From contig WOFQ01000038.1 in the NCBI GenBank assembly GCA_012184525.1, forward strand, positions 186,001 through 250,000: DNA of 64,000 bases. The letters run 5' to 3'. The translations under genes were made by a program, and so were the position numbers. The DNA comes from Xenoacremonium recifei (taxonomy: Eukaryota > Ascomycota > Sordariomycetes > Hypocreales > Nectriaceae). Numbering within the stretch: the first letter of the stretch is position 1; the number at the start of each line of letters is the position of its first letter. This document shows, in pieces, positions 25,901 through 36,835 of this stretch. The notes under the pieces were generated by a model. The model ran no database searches and was not told the DNA's origin. It saw nothing but the letters and a program-made list of their open reading frames with translations.

Positions 25901-28782
25901 CTGGGGAGCTGAAGTTGCTTTTGGGCGCCTGGCGAGACCGTCTTCCTAATGTCTGGGACGACATCACCGCCTGGCAAGACCTGGTCACCTGGAGACAACA
26001 TATCTTCAGCCTCATCAACATGACCTACCTCAAGCTGCTTCCACCACAAGGACAGCAGAATGCAGGCAGCGCAACCTCATTTGCCTACCGTGGTTACCAT
26101 GAAACTGCCTGGATAATCAATAGGTTTGCTCATGTTGCTCGAAAGCACAATCTTCCTGAAGTTTGTATCAGTCAGCTCAGCCGCATCTACACGCTTCCAA
26201 ACATAGAAATCCAAGAGGCTTTCCTGAAACTGAGGGAGCAGGCCAAGTGTCACTACGAAAACCCGGACGAACTCTCTAGTGGTCTTGACGTCATCAACAA
26301 CACGAATCTGAACTACTTCAGTCCCCAGCAGAAGGCAGAATTCTACACGTTGAAGGGAATGTTCTTGGAGAAGTTGAAACAGAAGGAGGAGGCAGATGCA
26401 GCATATGGCACTGCATTATATTTCGACATTGGTGCCGCCAAGGCTTGGGCAGAATGGGGCTACTTCAACGACCGCAAGTTCAAGGAAGACGCAACTGATC
26501 TCAACTCGGCTCGACAGGCACTTACGTCGTACCTTCAAGCCGCAGGAAGCTACAAGAATGCCAAGTCACGGAAGCTGCTCGCTCGTATCCTTTGGCTTCT
26601 CAGCCTGGACGACGCGAAGGGATCAATCGCCGCGGGTTTCGACGACTTTAAGGGAGAAACGCCGATCTGGTATTGGATCACCTTCATTCCTCAGCTTTTG
26701 ACGGGGCTCGGCCACAAGGAAGCGCCGCGGGTGTCAGAGATCCTTCTCAAGATTGCTAAATCATATCCTCAAGCGCTGTACTTCCAGCTGCGAACAAACC
26801 GGGAAGACATGCTTGTCATCAAGAAGAACCAGGAGGCCAAGGAGAGGGCCCGTCAGCGAGCTCAGTCGACAGCGTCCAACGGAAAAGCCAGTGCCTCTCC
26901 GTCTATGACCAAACAAGAGCCCCCTAAGACCGACGGCTCGTCGCGACCCGGAACGGCCAACGGTGCCGACGCTGCCAGAGTTAAGACCGAAGGCACCGAG
27001 GCGAACGGTACTGGAGCCGCTGCCAATGCCACCCAGGCTGCAAACGGACAGACCCAGGAGCAGGGTCAAGGGCAACAAGTTCAGCAGTCGCCGGCGCAGC
27101 AAACGCAGCAGCCACAACAGCCAGCGCAACCCCACAAGAAGCCACCGTGGGAGCTGACAGAGGAGATTATGGCTGTTCTCAAGACGGCGTTCCCCTTGCT
27201 CGCTCTTTCAATGGAGACGATGGTGGATCAAATTCAGAAGCACTTCAAGTGCCCGCCAGATGAGGACGCGTACCGCCTCATTGTGGCACTTCTCAACGAT
27301 GCGCTGGCCTACGTGAGCCGAACACCCGCTTCATTCGCGAAGAACGTGAAGCTTCCTTCTGCTACCGAGACGAACATCACACGGTTTGCGGAGACGATTT
27401 TGCCGCAGCACATCAAGAAGTCTTTCGAAGCCGATTTCGTTGATGTGAAGCCGACAATGTACGAGTACATTCACAAGTTGCGACGTTGGAGGAACAAGTT
27501 CGAGGAGAAGCTGGACCGAAGGAACACAAGAACGTCGTTGGAGCTCTTCTCACCTCATCTGAGTGAGTTCCGGTACCAGAAGTTCGACGAGGTTGAGATT
27601 CCCGGCCAGTATCTTCAGCACAAGGACAAGAACTCGGACTTCATCCGCATTGAGCGATTCCTGCCCAACGTCGACCTCGTACGCTCTATCAGCGCGTCAT
27701 ATCGCCGTTTGAAGATGCGAGGACATGATGGCAGTGTCCATGCTTGGGCGGTGCAACATCCCGCTGCCAGACATTGCCGACGTGAGGAGAGGATCCTGCA
27801 GCTCTTCCGTCATCTCAACCAGACTCTCGGCCGCAAGAAGGAGAGCCGACGAAGAGATCTGCAGTTCACGCTACCGCTCATGGTCCCCCTGGCGCCACAT
27901 ATCAGGATTGTGCAGGAGGATACATCTTACATCACTCTTCAGGGCGTGTATGAAGATCATTGTCGACGCATGGGTATGTCCAAGGACGACCCGGTGCTCT
28001 TCACCATGGAGAAGCTTCGGGGTGCACTTGAGAGTAAGAGCTCGGTAAGTTTCAGTCATCCGCCCGGGGCGAGTATACAAGCTAACGCATCGGAGAAGAA
28101 CAAACCGGAGCAGACAGCGACAGCTCGGCTAGAAGTATTCAACGCAATTCAGGAGAAGTGGGTGCCTTCGACAGTGGCTCTCGAGTACTTCCAGGCCATC
28201 TTCCCTCAATTCGCCGAGTTCTGGCTATTCCGACGACAGTTCTCGTACCAATTGTCGGCGTTGACGTTTATGACCTACATTCTGTATATGCATAACCGGT
28301 ATCCGCAGAAGATCAACATTGCCCGCGGGTCAGGAAACATCTGGGGATCCGAGCTGATGTCCTACATGAGCGCATCCAAGCCATTCTTCCACAATCCTGA
28401 GCCGGTCCCCTTCCGATTGACGCCGAACTTGCAGTCGCTCATGGGCCCGTTGGTCACAGAGGGCATCTTTGCCTCCTCGTTGATGGCGATTGCGCGCTGC
28501 CTGACGGAGCCAGAGTACGAGTTGGAGCATGCATTGACGCTGTTTGTCCGAGACGAAATGATGTTCTGGTTTACGAGCAGCCATCGTACTGGTATTTCGG
28601 AGAACCAGCTGCGCGATTCAGTGCAGGTCAACAGCGACTCGATTGTCAAGCGAGCTATTAGCCTGGCACACAGCCCCGTTGGAAATCTGCCTGCGAACCA
28701 GACGGTAATTGACTCCATCGCAAAGGCAGTCAACCCTATGAACTTGGCACAGTGTGATGCGCTGTGGATGCCATATCTTTAA
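16968..28782 (+). CDS. TRA1: Transcription-associated protein Tra1 (SAGA/NuA4 subunit)
   Basis: Giant PI3K-related pseudokinase shared by the SAGA and NuA4 histone acetyltransferase complexes, where it is the docking surface for transcription activators. Exons 16968-17022, 17115-17272, 17326-28044 and 28096-28782, giving 3,872 aa (yeast Tra1 is 3,744). The N-terminus reads MSGTTIDDVVKRLSTQDI then DVRLKLEAATTLRDSLDHY, and the conserved LRNCILEVLHRLP follows in exon 3. Helical HEAT repeats fill residues 1 to about 2600, the FAT domain about 2650-3230, the kinase-like domain about 3480-3800, and the FATC tail ends NLAQCDALWMPYL. A basic KKRKLESDK near residue 2040 may be a nuclear signal. A Gln/Ala/Thr-rich linker (about 3260-3345) separates FAT from the kinase-like part. 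The last intron (28045-28095) is 51 bases and in frame, so naive calling would retain it. Confidence 0.97.
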
Positions 28783-29124
28783 AATGAAGGAATTGTGAGA
28801 GGAAGCTTTGTAGTTGGAGACTGGAGATTTGAGATATCCTGGACTAGGGATGGGTTTGGAGGGAACTTGGGAGGTTTTTGAGCACGGCGTTTGGGGGGCT
28901 TATTGTACGATACCATACGAGGTGGTAGTGTTGGACCTTTGGACTCGGCGGACGAAGTCAGCAAACAGATGATAAAAAGGGGTCACGATGTGTTCAGTGG
29001 TAGCGTTTTTGTTAATCTATCTTATCTTGCCCATGGCAAGAGTAATAATTATATGTCGTACTTCTATCCTTTCATCCCGATACCCCCTGTGTCTATCCTA
29101 CACGTCTAGTTATCCATCCACCCC
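28783..29124. other. Convergent spacer between TRA1 and acetoacetyl-CoA synthetase
   Basis: Contains the 3' ends of both genes. I see no gene or repeat in it. Confidence 0.5.
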
Positions 29125-31466
29125 CTACAGTTTGGCCTTGTCCTGGACTAACTCCTCGACCTTTTGGAATTGATAGAAGAAATCTAGACTCTGGGGGTTG
29201 AGCAGAGTGCCACTAGGCTTGATGGTGTTTCCCGAAATAATTTGCTTGACGGGCAACTCGACTTTCTTGCCGTTCACCGTTGTCTGCTCCATGTCAGTGT
29301 CTCTGCCTCCCCTTTCCACTCAGGGGTTAAACTCACCGGAATCTCAGGAACTTCAAAGATGTACTTGGGCACATGCCGCTTGGTCAACTCCCGTGCAACC
29401 GCATCCTTCAACTTGCCCTCTAGCTCCCGCTCGAATCTCTTACCCGGCTTCATCAGCACAAACAAGAACACACGCTCATCTGCATCGTCAGGTCTTCGCT
29501 GGCCCACACATAAACTCTCGGCGACGTCCGCGGCGAAGAAGCGCTCCACGATAGCATAGATATCCGCGCTGCCGAAGCGGATGCCACTAGGGTTGAGTAC
29601 GCCGTCGGAGCGACCGAGCAGGTAGATGCCGCGGGTGCGTGGATGGACGACGGCGAAGTCACTCTGAGCCCAGGCGCGGTTGAAACGCGCGAAGTAGGCG
29701 GATGTGTACTTCTCGCCGGGAGCTGGGCGGGAGTCGTTCCAGAGGAAGAGGGGAACGTTGGGAAAGGCGGCGGTGGCGACGAGATCGCCGGGTGTGCCAG
29801 CGGGAAGAGGGGAGGCGGAAGAGGAGGGCGGGAGGTCGTGAGGGTAGATGGCGATGGGGGTGCCGAGGGCGCCTCCTGGGCAGCCACCGGCATAGATTGG
29901 GCTGAGAGGGTTGTCGATGACGAAGCAGCCGGCCTGTTATGTTATTATGGTGTTGAGGTGCAAGGAGTGTTTGGTTAGGGAGAAAGGGGGAAGGGGAAGG
30001 GAGGCAAGACTCACGATATCTGTTCCCCCTGAAAAGTTTGCCAGTCTAATGCCCTTGGGAAACCCAACGTCCGCAAACCATTCGAACACTTGCTCTTTGA
30101 GAACCATTCCGGTGCTTCCCACCCATTTCAGACTCGATAAGTCGACTTCCTTCTTCGGTACAATGCCATTCTTCATCAACTCGCCCAACCACCGCGGATT
30201 TATACCCAAGAATGTCACACGATGCTCTGCCACAATGCGCAACAACACCTTGAGATCCGGCATAAATGGCGAGCCATCATAGAACACAGCCTTCGCGCCG
30301 CAGATCATCTGGCCGACTCCCAAAAGGTACATAATCCAACCCGTTGTCGTATACTGCATCGTCACGTCCTCCGGGCTCAGATCACGATGCAGCACCGACT
30401 CCTTCGCCAAGCTCATCAACAAGGGGCCCACGCCGTGCACGATTGCCTTGGGCATGCCCGTCGTGCCGGAGGAGTAGTATATGACCATCGGGTCCTGAAA
30501 TCCGACGCGGATGATGGGCGGCGGATGTGTGGTGGCGGAGGAGGAGGAGAGGAAGTCTTCTAGGCGCTCGGTGCGGGGGATGTGTGAGGTTGGGTTGGCG
30601 GAGGGGAAGCGCTGGACGATGATCATGGAGGTGAAGCTGGGGCATTGTTTGGCGAGACCGGTGAGCATGCCTTCGATCTTAGGGCGTAGGTCGAGGGTTT
30701 TGCCGTTGTAGAGGGCGCCGTCGTCGAAGAAGACGAGCTTGAATTGTTAGCTTGTAAATGAACGAACACCCAGGGGCAACCAATGAGGAACTCACCTTGG
30801 GATCGACTTGTACCGTTCGTTGCAGTAATCCGCCCACGCCCATGTCAGTCGAGCTGCTACTGAAGATACCGCCCAACCACGTCGTCGCCAGAAACACCAC
30901 GAGCGTCTCAACAGCATACGCCCCAACCATAACAACGCGATCCCCCCTCTCCACACCCCTCGCCTTCATCGCGCCCGCAAGCTTCGCGACTCTAACTCTC
31001 AGCTCGCCCCAAGTCACATCCTTTCTTTCAACATTCCCCTCACGGACCTGTGATATCGCGACCTTGCTGTCTTCTTTGTGCCGTGTAGAGCGCGTGCCCG
31101 GGGACGAGCCTTCGGGGCGTGTCCAGAGGAAGTTTTCGGCCCAGTTGAGGCGCACGCCGGGGAACCAGGCGGGGAGTTGAGAGATTGGGATGGATTCGTC
31201 GACGATGTATTCGTAGGAGCCTTCGTAGATCCAGCTCTGGGTGTCCCAGAGCTGGGCGTAGAAGTCGCTGCGTTTGGTGCAGGACCAATCGTATAAGTCG
31301 TGGAAGGTCTGGGGATGTAAGTGAATTAGATTAGAACACGGAGAGGATGGAGTACCTTGATATCGAGGTTGTATCTTCTGTTTGCGTCCTGGAGAAACTT
31401 CCACATCGCTGTGCTCTGGGGATCGGGATGTTCCCAGATCTTCCGGGGCATCTTAGTGACGTCCAT
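29125..31466 (-). CDS. Acetoacetyl-CoA synthetase with C-terminal AKL
   Basis: ATP-dependent acyl-CoA synthetase of the ANL superfamily that activates acetoacetate to acetoacetyl-CoA, feeding ketone-body carbon into sterol or lipid synthesis or oxidation. Five exons on the minus strand: 31466-31356, 31308-30796, 30737-30015, 29933-29337 and 29283-29125, all phase 0, giving 700 aa. The N-terminus (PRKIWEHPDPQSTAMWKF) and the ACS-type N-terminal domain identify the subfamily. The P-loop-like YYSSGTTGMPKAIVHG is at about 295-310, GRSDGVLNPSGIRFG at about 557, and the catalytic Lys motif GNTIKPSGTL at about 665. The last three residues, AKL, fit the type 1 peroxisomal signal. The promoter contains the palindrome CCGGCGCCGG (31615-31624). 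It is convergent with TRA1. Confidence 0.93.
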
Positions 31467-31614
31467 GGCTGCTGAATATGAAGATCTCTCGAGTTGCAGA
31501 GAGACAAATCTACGACGCTCAATACTACGCGGGTTATCTTCCGGACGGTACCAGCTAACTATTTGATAGAGGTATGAGCCGTGGCTTTTGCCGCTTTGGG
31601 CGATCCGAAGTAAA

Positions 31615-31624
31615 CCGGCGCCGG
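31615..31624. promoter_or_regulatory. CCGGCGCCGG palindrome upstream of acetoacetyl-CoA synthetase
   Basis: Perfect 10-bp palindrome about 149 bases upstream of the start codon, followed by more CCGG and CGG triplets. Inverted CGG/CCG triplets are the usual target of fungal Zn2Cys6 regulators such as acetate or fatty-acid factors. Binding here is only inferred. Confidence 0.25.
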
Positions 31625-32261
31625 CCGGCAGTCCAGCGGGGGTTCGGGGCTCGGATCCGGTTCGGCCGCTTTCCTAGTTGGGAAATCTCGGGAGGCTTGC
31701 CTTCTTGCGAGAAAGGGTATTAATGGGGGGTTTACTCTTTCACTGTGAGAAATGGCATCAGAGATGAGTTTTGTATTCTGGAGAATTACTTGTGTGATGC
31801 AAGTGGATGCACCCTTGCTTTGGAACACTGTCAAAAGTAGGGCATCATCTCGCTTGCTCTACTGAGGTTCTCTGACTACTTCGAAAGATCTCGTATATAC
31901 CGTCAAGAGAATACGAGAACCCGGCATGGTTGACGTAGATTGCGGTATAAAAGTAGCTTTTTCTCAGACCAGCCAGAGACTCGGAACCGAAGACCGAGCC
32001 TTTAGTGCCCGGCTGCGGATCTTGACCGATGAAGTCCCCCTCGGTGAAGTCCGTCCCCGGATTTCGGTCTCTGTTAGTCCCCTCGGCTTCATGGGCTCGG
32101 CTACTCGCCGGGCCGACGCGGGATCAACCTGTGAGATATAGTTGGATGAATGAAGAGTTGGCGTAGATGAGTAAGGAAAAGCCGTATAGTACATGTCAAT
32201 CTTGGAACCCAGAAGCCTGTAACGCCGTCGCCATACCCCAGTGTCGTATCCCGAGTTTCGC

Positions 32262-32300
32262 ATCTCACTCACTCACTCACTCTCTCACTCATACTCACAC
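32262..32300. repeat. ACTC-type simple repeat
   Basis: Imperfect tandem tetranucleotide tract (CACT/CTCA units) just beyond the stop codon of the minus-strand gene, continuing as C-rich sequence. Microsatellite-like, with no function implied. Confidence 0.7.
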
Positions 32301-32324
32301 AACCCTCTCATCTCACAACCCTCC

Positions 32325-32828
32325 TCACACATCCCTCTCCCTCTTCACCTCCCCAAACTCCCCACCATTCACCCCATACCGCCAGCCCAAATACCCAACC
32401 ATCCCAACCACACTCCCCCATCCCACACCACCAACTCCTCCCCTAATCCCCCCCCTCACCGCGCCCGCCACCCCTCCCGCCGCCATCGCGCCATACGTCC
32501 AGTCATCCGTCTCGACCTGCCCCTGATTCTCCAACAGCCGCCACGCGCGGTCCTTCCACTCGATCTCCTCCCGCCCGGCCATGCGGCCCGCCGTCATCGC
32601 CGCGCCGAGCCCGATCCCCACCGCCGTGGCCGTCGCGCCCGACCGGAGCAGCTGGGCCGGGAGCGGGACCGGGGATGGCGTCTTGCGGAGGAGGTTGCGG
32701 CCGAGGGTCACTATCCCGCCGATGAGGGTGCTGAGTGTGATGGCGCGGGTTGCGACGTGCGTGGTGAGGATCGTCTTGGCCAGGGGCTGGTCCTCGGCGT
32801 AGGCCGTGTGGGGGAAGTACTTGGACAT
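32325..32828 (-). CDS. Small glycine-rich (Tim17-like) membrane protein, unknown
   Basis: Predicted 167-aa protein in a single exon. The start at 32828 (MSKYFPHTAYAEDQ) was preferred over a frame beginning 20 codons earlier because the upstream residues look like translated leader. Hydrophobic segments rich in Gly/Ala (about residues 28-48, 60-85 and 112-145) contain closely spaced GxxxG-like motifs, as seen in Tim17/Tim22/Tim23-type and other small mitochondrial membrane proteins. A polar segment with EWKDRAWRLLENQGQVETDDW separates them. The C-terminus is charged. I cannot name the family with certainty. Membership of the Tim17-like group and a mitochondrial location are inference from composition. 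The reading frame is convincing because the composition is protein-like while the two flanks are simple repeats and an AT-rich promoter. Confidence 0.68.
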   Translation of the reverse strand: MSKYFPHTAYAEDQPLAKTILTTHVATRAITLSTLIGGIVTLGRNLLRKTPSPVPLPAQLLRSGATATAVGIGLGAAMTAGRMAGREEIEWKDRAWRLLENQGQVETDDWTYGAMAAGGVAGAVRGGIRGGVGGVGWGSVVGMVGYLGWRYGVNGGEFGEVKRERDV

Positions 32829-33399
32829 GTTTGTAGTGGACCTTGGGTGGGTGATATAGTAGTGTTGGTGTTGCTTGCTCGCACGCAATTGAGGTCCAGT
32901 ATGGGCTGCGATGCCTGCCGCTCAAGACACACACACTCTCTGTAGATAGTAACAAAGTCTCTGAATCAGCTCACTTTGCCCTCTTAAATACGAAATCTCG
33001 TCCCCCCCGTCCGATGCACCCTTCCTCGTGATCCACCAATCCAGACTCGGCGGAATCAGCACGCCGTCATTGGCTCTGGCCAGCCATCCCGGAGAGATTC
33101 TTGGCCCGGTTTCAGCGGGGAAAGCTATGCGAGTGCGAATGATTATATAATTGCGTCGACTTGAGAATCAGCGTTAGGTCTCTCAGTTGGTCCGAAAGCG
33201 AGTGAGAGTTCTGATGATGCAAGCTGAGAATTGATCAATAATCTCAATTATTTCCGTTTGGCATGTTTCCTGTATGCATCCTAGTCCTCGCATGATATCC
33301 TTTGTAAAAGACTCTATCCAGCCAACGCCTCGATCCCCGTCCTATTCCATCCAATGCCAATGCTGTTACTCCAGACATCACATACTTTTACATCTGAAC
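32829..33399. other. Spacer upstream of the Tim17-like gene
   Basis: Promoter of the Tim17-like gene and the 3' end of the Cut9 gene. I see no gene in it. Confidence 0.5.
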
Positions 33400-35382
33400 C
33401 TATTCATCGTCCGTCATGTCCATCATGCCCTCCCCTTTCTCATCCTCCTCATCGTCCAACACTACTCTCCCCATCCGCCGCCGCACCCTCGCCTTGCCCC
33501 TATCCGCCATCATGAGAGGAGCCCGGCCGCCTCTCCGCCCATTGACTTTCAGTGACGCTTCAGCCTTGCGCTGATCCAGCAGCGCCTCAAACTCGGCCAG
33601 ATCTTCCGCCTCTTCTTCGGCCGCGCCGTCCAGGATCGCCGTCTCCTCCAGCGCCTTGTTCAACAACTCCGTCGCGATGCTGTCCTGCGGATTGATAGCG
33701 AGCGCCTCATGCAACACCGTGACCGCCTCCTCGGGCTTGTTCTGCTCCATGAGAATCAGCCCCTTTGCGCTGAATACCGCTGCATCTTTGCCGCCCTGTC
33801 GCAACACCTCGTCAAACTCGGCCAACGCCCGGTTAAAGTGCCGCAGCCGCCGGAAAGCATGCCCCAGATTCGTCCGCGCCGCGAGCCACGCTGCTGGGTC
33901 GCTATCCATGTCGTCAGCCACCTTGAGTGCCGCCGAGAAGTACTGCACCGCCTCCTTGGGCTTGTCCTGATGGTACTTGACGATGCCCATCTCGTTGAGC
34001 AGCAGCGGGTCCGTTTTGCACAGTCCGTAAGCCGTCTTGAGAAACTCCTCGGCCAGAGTCATGTTGTTGAGCGCGTGGTTCTGCATGCCAAGGAACACCT
34101 GTGGGAGGTGCGTGCCCATGAACAATCGCGCTGCCGTTGAATACGCTGAGATGGCCTGGTCGTGCTCGCCCTCGGCTGCAAAAGTGTGTGCAAAGCCAAT
34201 CCAAGCCGGGCCAAAGTGCGCATCCATCATGCTAGCTTTGCTAAAGTATCGCCGCGCCTCGGCGATCTTGTTGATCGAGAAGTAGTAGATGCCCACGGCT
34301 AACCACGAACAAGGTTCTTCGGGATGGTTGTCAGCGAGGTCGTGCGCGATGAGGAACAAAAGATTCGTCTTTTTAAGCGCAAAAAGACACGCCAAGTGCA
34401 CTGGGTAGACACTAAAGTTGTACTTGTCATCCTCCAGGATCGAGTTGGTAATGGCCAACGCATCACGATACCGGCACTGCGTGTATAGTAGATCCGCCCG
34501 AGCTAGCTGTAGATCCGGGTTTGAAGCCAAGTGGTAGTGCGTCGACAATGAGTCGTAGGCCGTCTCAAACGCCGCGGGGTTCCGATATTTGGACAGCCGC
34601 GTGGTGTACAGCATCCGCGTAAAGTCGGCCGCCTCCTGGGACGCCGACACGTCCGCGCCGGCCACATGAATAGCATCAAAGTCGAGGCTCTCGAGGAACT
34701 GCCACTCTTCGTCAGGCGACAGTAACGAGTTCTTCATCAGCTGCTGGAACGCCTCGAAGCACTGCACGTCGATGCGCACCGCGTCCTTGTAGCACTCCTT
34801 GGCACGGTCGAAGGCGTTCTGCTTAGCGTAGCAGATGCCGCGTAGGAAGCACATAGCCGCTTCGTATCGTCGCGTGTTGGCCTGCTCGGGGTCGATGTCG
34901 TCGCGTCGTGTATTCGCATTGCCTGCAGTGATGCCGCGGCCGCCGTGACGGAGCGGTTGAGTGGCCTTGCGCTTGTTGCTGCCGCCTCCATTACCGTTGT
35001 TATTGCCGCTGTTCGCCATTATGAGGTGCGTCGGATTGCGCTCGCCTAGCACCGCGAGGGCTTCGTCGTAGCGAGACTGCTTGATCAAGCAGTGGCCGGC
35101 GAGGTAGCGACATGACGGGCTGCGGGCGATGAGGTCCTGGCTCGTGAGGAACGCCTGGGCGCGGGTGTAGTTGCCAGTAGCAAAATGCACCTGAGCAAGC
35201 CAGAAGGCGTCGGCATCGTCATCTGCGTGAGGAGTCCTGTCAGTAAGATAGTCGTAGAACTGTCGTCAGCGCCAGGGCTACCGACTGGTCAACGCAAGCA
35301 GCTTGTCCCCGATGAAAATGGCCGAGTCGTACTGCGCCTTGTTCATGGCATCCTGCCGCCAGTCCCGGAGAAACTTTTCCAT
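33400..35382 (-). CDS. CUT9: Anaphase-promoting complex TPR subunit Cut9/Cdc16 (APC6)
   Basis: TPR scaffold subunit of the APC/C ubiquitin ligase that drives the metaphase-anaphase transition. Two exons on the minus strand, 35382-35286 and 35222-33400, giving 639 aa. The first exon encodes MEKFLRDWRQDAMNKAQYDSAIFIGDKLLALT, and the join yields TNDDADAFWLAQVHFATGNY, matching fungal homologs. The donor is the weak GTCGGT, chosen because the other nearby GT (GTAGCC) would create a stop. More than ten TPR-like helical pairs run from about residue 20 to 560 (for example NKPEEAVTVLHEALAINPQ). An Asn/Gly-rich insert with KRK sits near residues 90-125, and the C-terminal 60 residues are highly charged, ending in an acidic MTDDE. 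It is divergent from HIS3 with 469 bases between the start codons. Confidence 0.92.
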
Positions 35383-35851
35383 GCTGCCGTCTCGATCATC
35401 GACTTGAAGTGCGGTGGCGAGTCATCCGTAGCAGAGAGCGGTGGCGAAGCGCGTTGGCGACGTTGAAGCTGGAGCGTTATGTCGAGGATCACAAACATCA
35501 ACATACAAAAGCTGTGTTGTCTCCAGCAACCAACCAAAAGGCAGGCGCGATGCCGGCGCGTAAAGAGCTGGACCTACCTAGACAGAACCTAAGGCCCACA
35601 CCACGGATGAAGTCACAGCGGGGGATCCATAGCGGGGTAATTCAGCCAGTGGACAGCTCCAGCGCTGCAATCCCCTACATTTACAGCGAGTCCAGGGACC
35701 TAAGAAAAAATTCTGGTTAGTCGCCCAGCGCACCTATCAGAGCCGTTGATTTTCAACCACCACCACCGATACAGGAGCTCTCTTCTCATCTTCGATTCTG
35801 AACTTCAACCCGTCATTGAGCATCTCTACCACCACCAATTGACCTCCCGCC
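35383..35851. promoter_or_regulatory. Shared divergent promoter of CUT9 and HIS3
   Basis: The 469 bases between two start codons on opposite strands must hold both promoters. The only near match to the Gcn4/CPC1 site is CGAGTCA at 35418-35424 (one mismatch), far from HIS3. No TATA box is obvious. Confidence 0.5.
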
Positions 35852-36587
35852 ATGGCTCCTCCTCCGCCCACCCGCTGGGCCGCCCTCGCCCGCGACACCA
35901 ACGAGACCAAGATCCAGCTGGCCCTGAACCTCGACGGCGGCGATTTCCCTCCCGACACCGACGCCCGACTGCTCGACGGCGGCGAATCGCATGCCTCGCA
36001 GGCCAGCAAGTCGCAGAAGATTGCCGTCAACACGGGCATTGGCTTCTTGGACCACATGCTGCACGCATTGGCGAAGCACTCGGGCTGGAGTCTGGCCCTG
36101 AACTGCAAGGGTGATCTTCATAGTGCGTCCTCTCTATGACTCTTCCTCTGGCTGCGAAGTGTTAACAAGACCAGTCGACGACCACCACACCGCCGAAGAT
36201 GTCTGCATCGCCCTCGGCTACGCTTTCGCCCAAGCCCTCGGCACTCCCACGGGCCTCGCCCGCTTCGGTTACGCTTACGCACCTCTCGACGAAGCCCTCT
36301 CGCGCGCCGTCGTCGACCTATCCAATCGGCCTTACAGCGTCGTCGACCTGGGACTTAAGCGTGAGTTCCTCGGCACGCTGTCCTGCGAGATGGTGCCACA
36401 CTGCTTGCAGAGCTTTGCCCAGGGTGCTCGCGTGACCCTACACGTCCACTGCCTGCACGGTGACAACGACCACCACCGTGCTGAGAGTGCTTTTAAGGCG
36501 CTGGCTGTGGCGATTAAGATGGCTACGGCGCGGATACCGGGCAAGGAGGGTGAGGTGCCTAGCACCAAGGGCACGCTGAGTGCTTGA
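35852..36587 (+). CDS. HIS3: Imidazoleglycerol-phosphate dehydratase
   Basis: Sixth step of histidine biosynthesis: dehydration of imidazole glycerol phosphate to imidazole acetol phosphate, using manganese. Exons 35852-36122 and 36175-36587, giving 227 aa, the usual size. The splice creates GDLHIDDHHTAEDV, which contains the metal-binding HHTAED motif (residues 94-99). The second duplicated metal motif, DNDHHRAES, is near residue 190, and GFLDHMLHALAKHSGW is present in exon 1. The start codon has a strong context (CCGCCATGG). It is convergent with the arginine-pathway gene at 36836-38239, so two amino-acid biosynthetic genes are neighbours. Confidence 0.97.
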
Positions 36588-36835
36588 TTGGAGAGGTGAA
36601 GATGCGTGAGATTTTAGGAGTTTTGGTATAGGCTGTTCTTTATACAGGTTTTGAAAATACTAGAGGCGCAATATAAAAGACGAATTGGATATAGTAAAAT
36701 CTGCCGAGGTCTTGCTTCTAACCAAGAGATGACATGTCTTTTGAGTGTCGCTATTAACTCTTTTTGAACATCCAGTTCTCCAAACCATTTGCCGTTCAAC
36801 CGTCTCTTTCTCTAAACTCTAGGATTCTCCTCCAT

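Larger units (their letters stand above)
31467..32324. other. Promoter of acetoacetyl-CoA synthetase and 3' region of the Tim17-like gene
   Basis: No gene is visible. The part next to the synthetase is GC-rich with several CGG/CCG triplets, including the palindrome at 31615-31624. The part next to 32324 carries a CACTC-type low-complexity tract (about 32262-32300). Confidence 0.45.
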
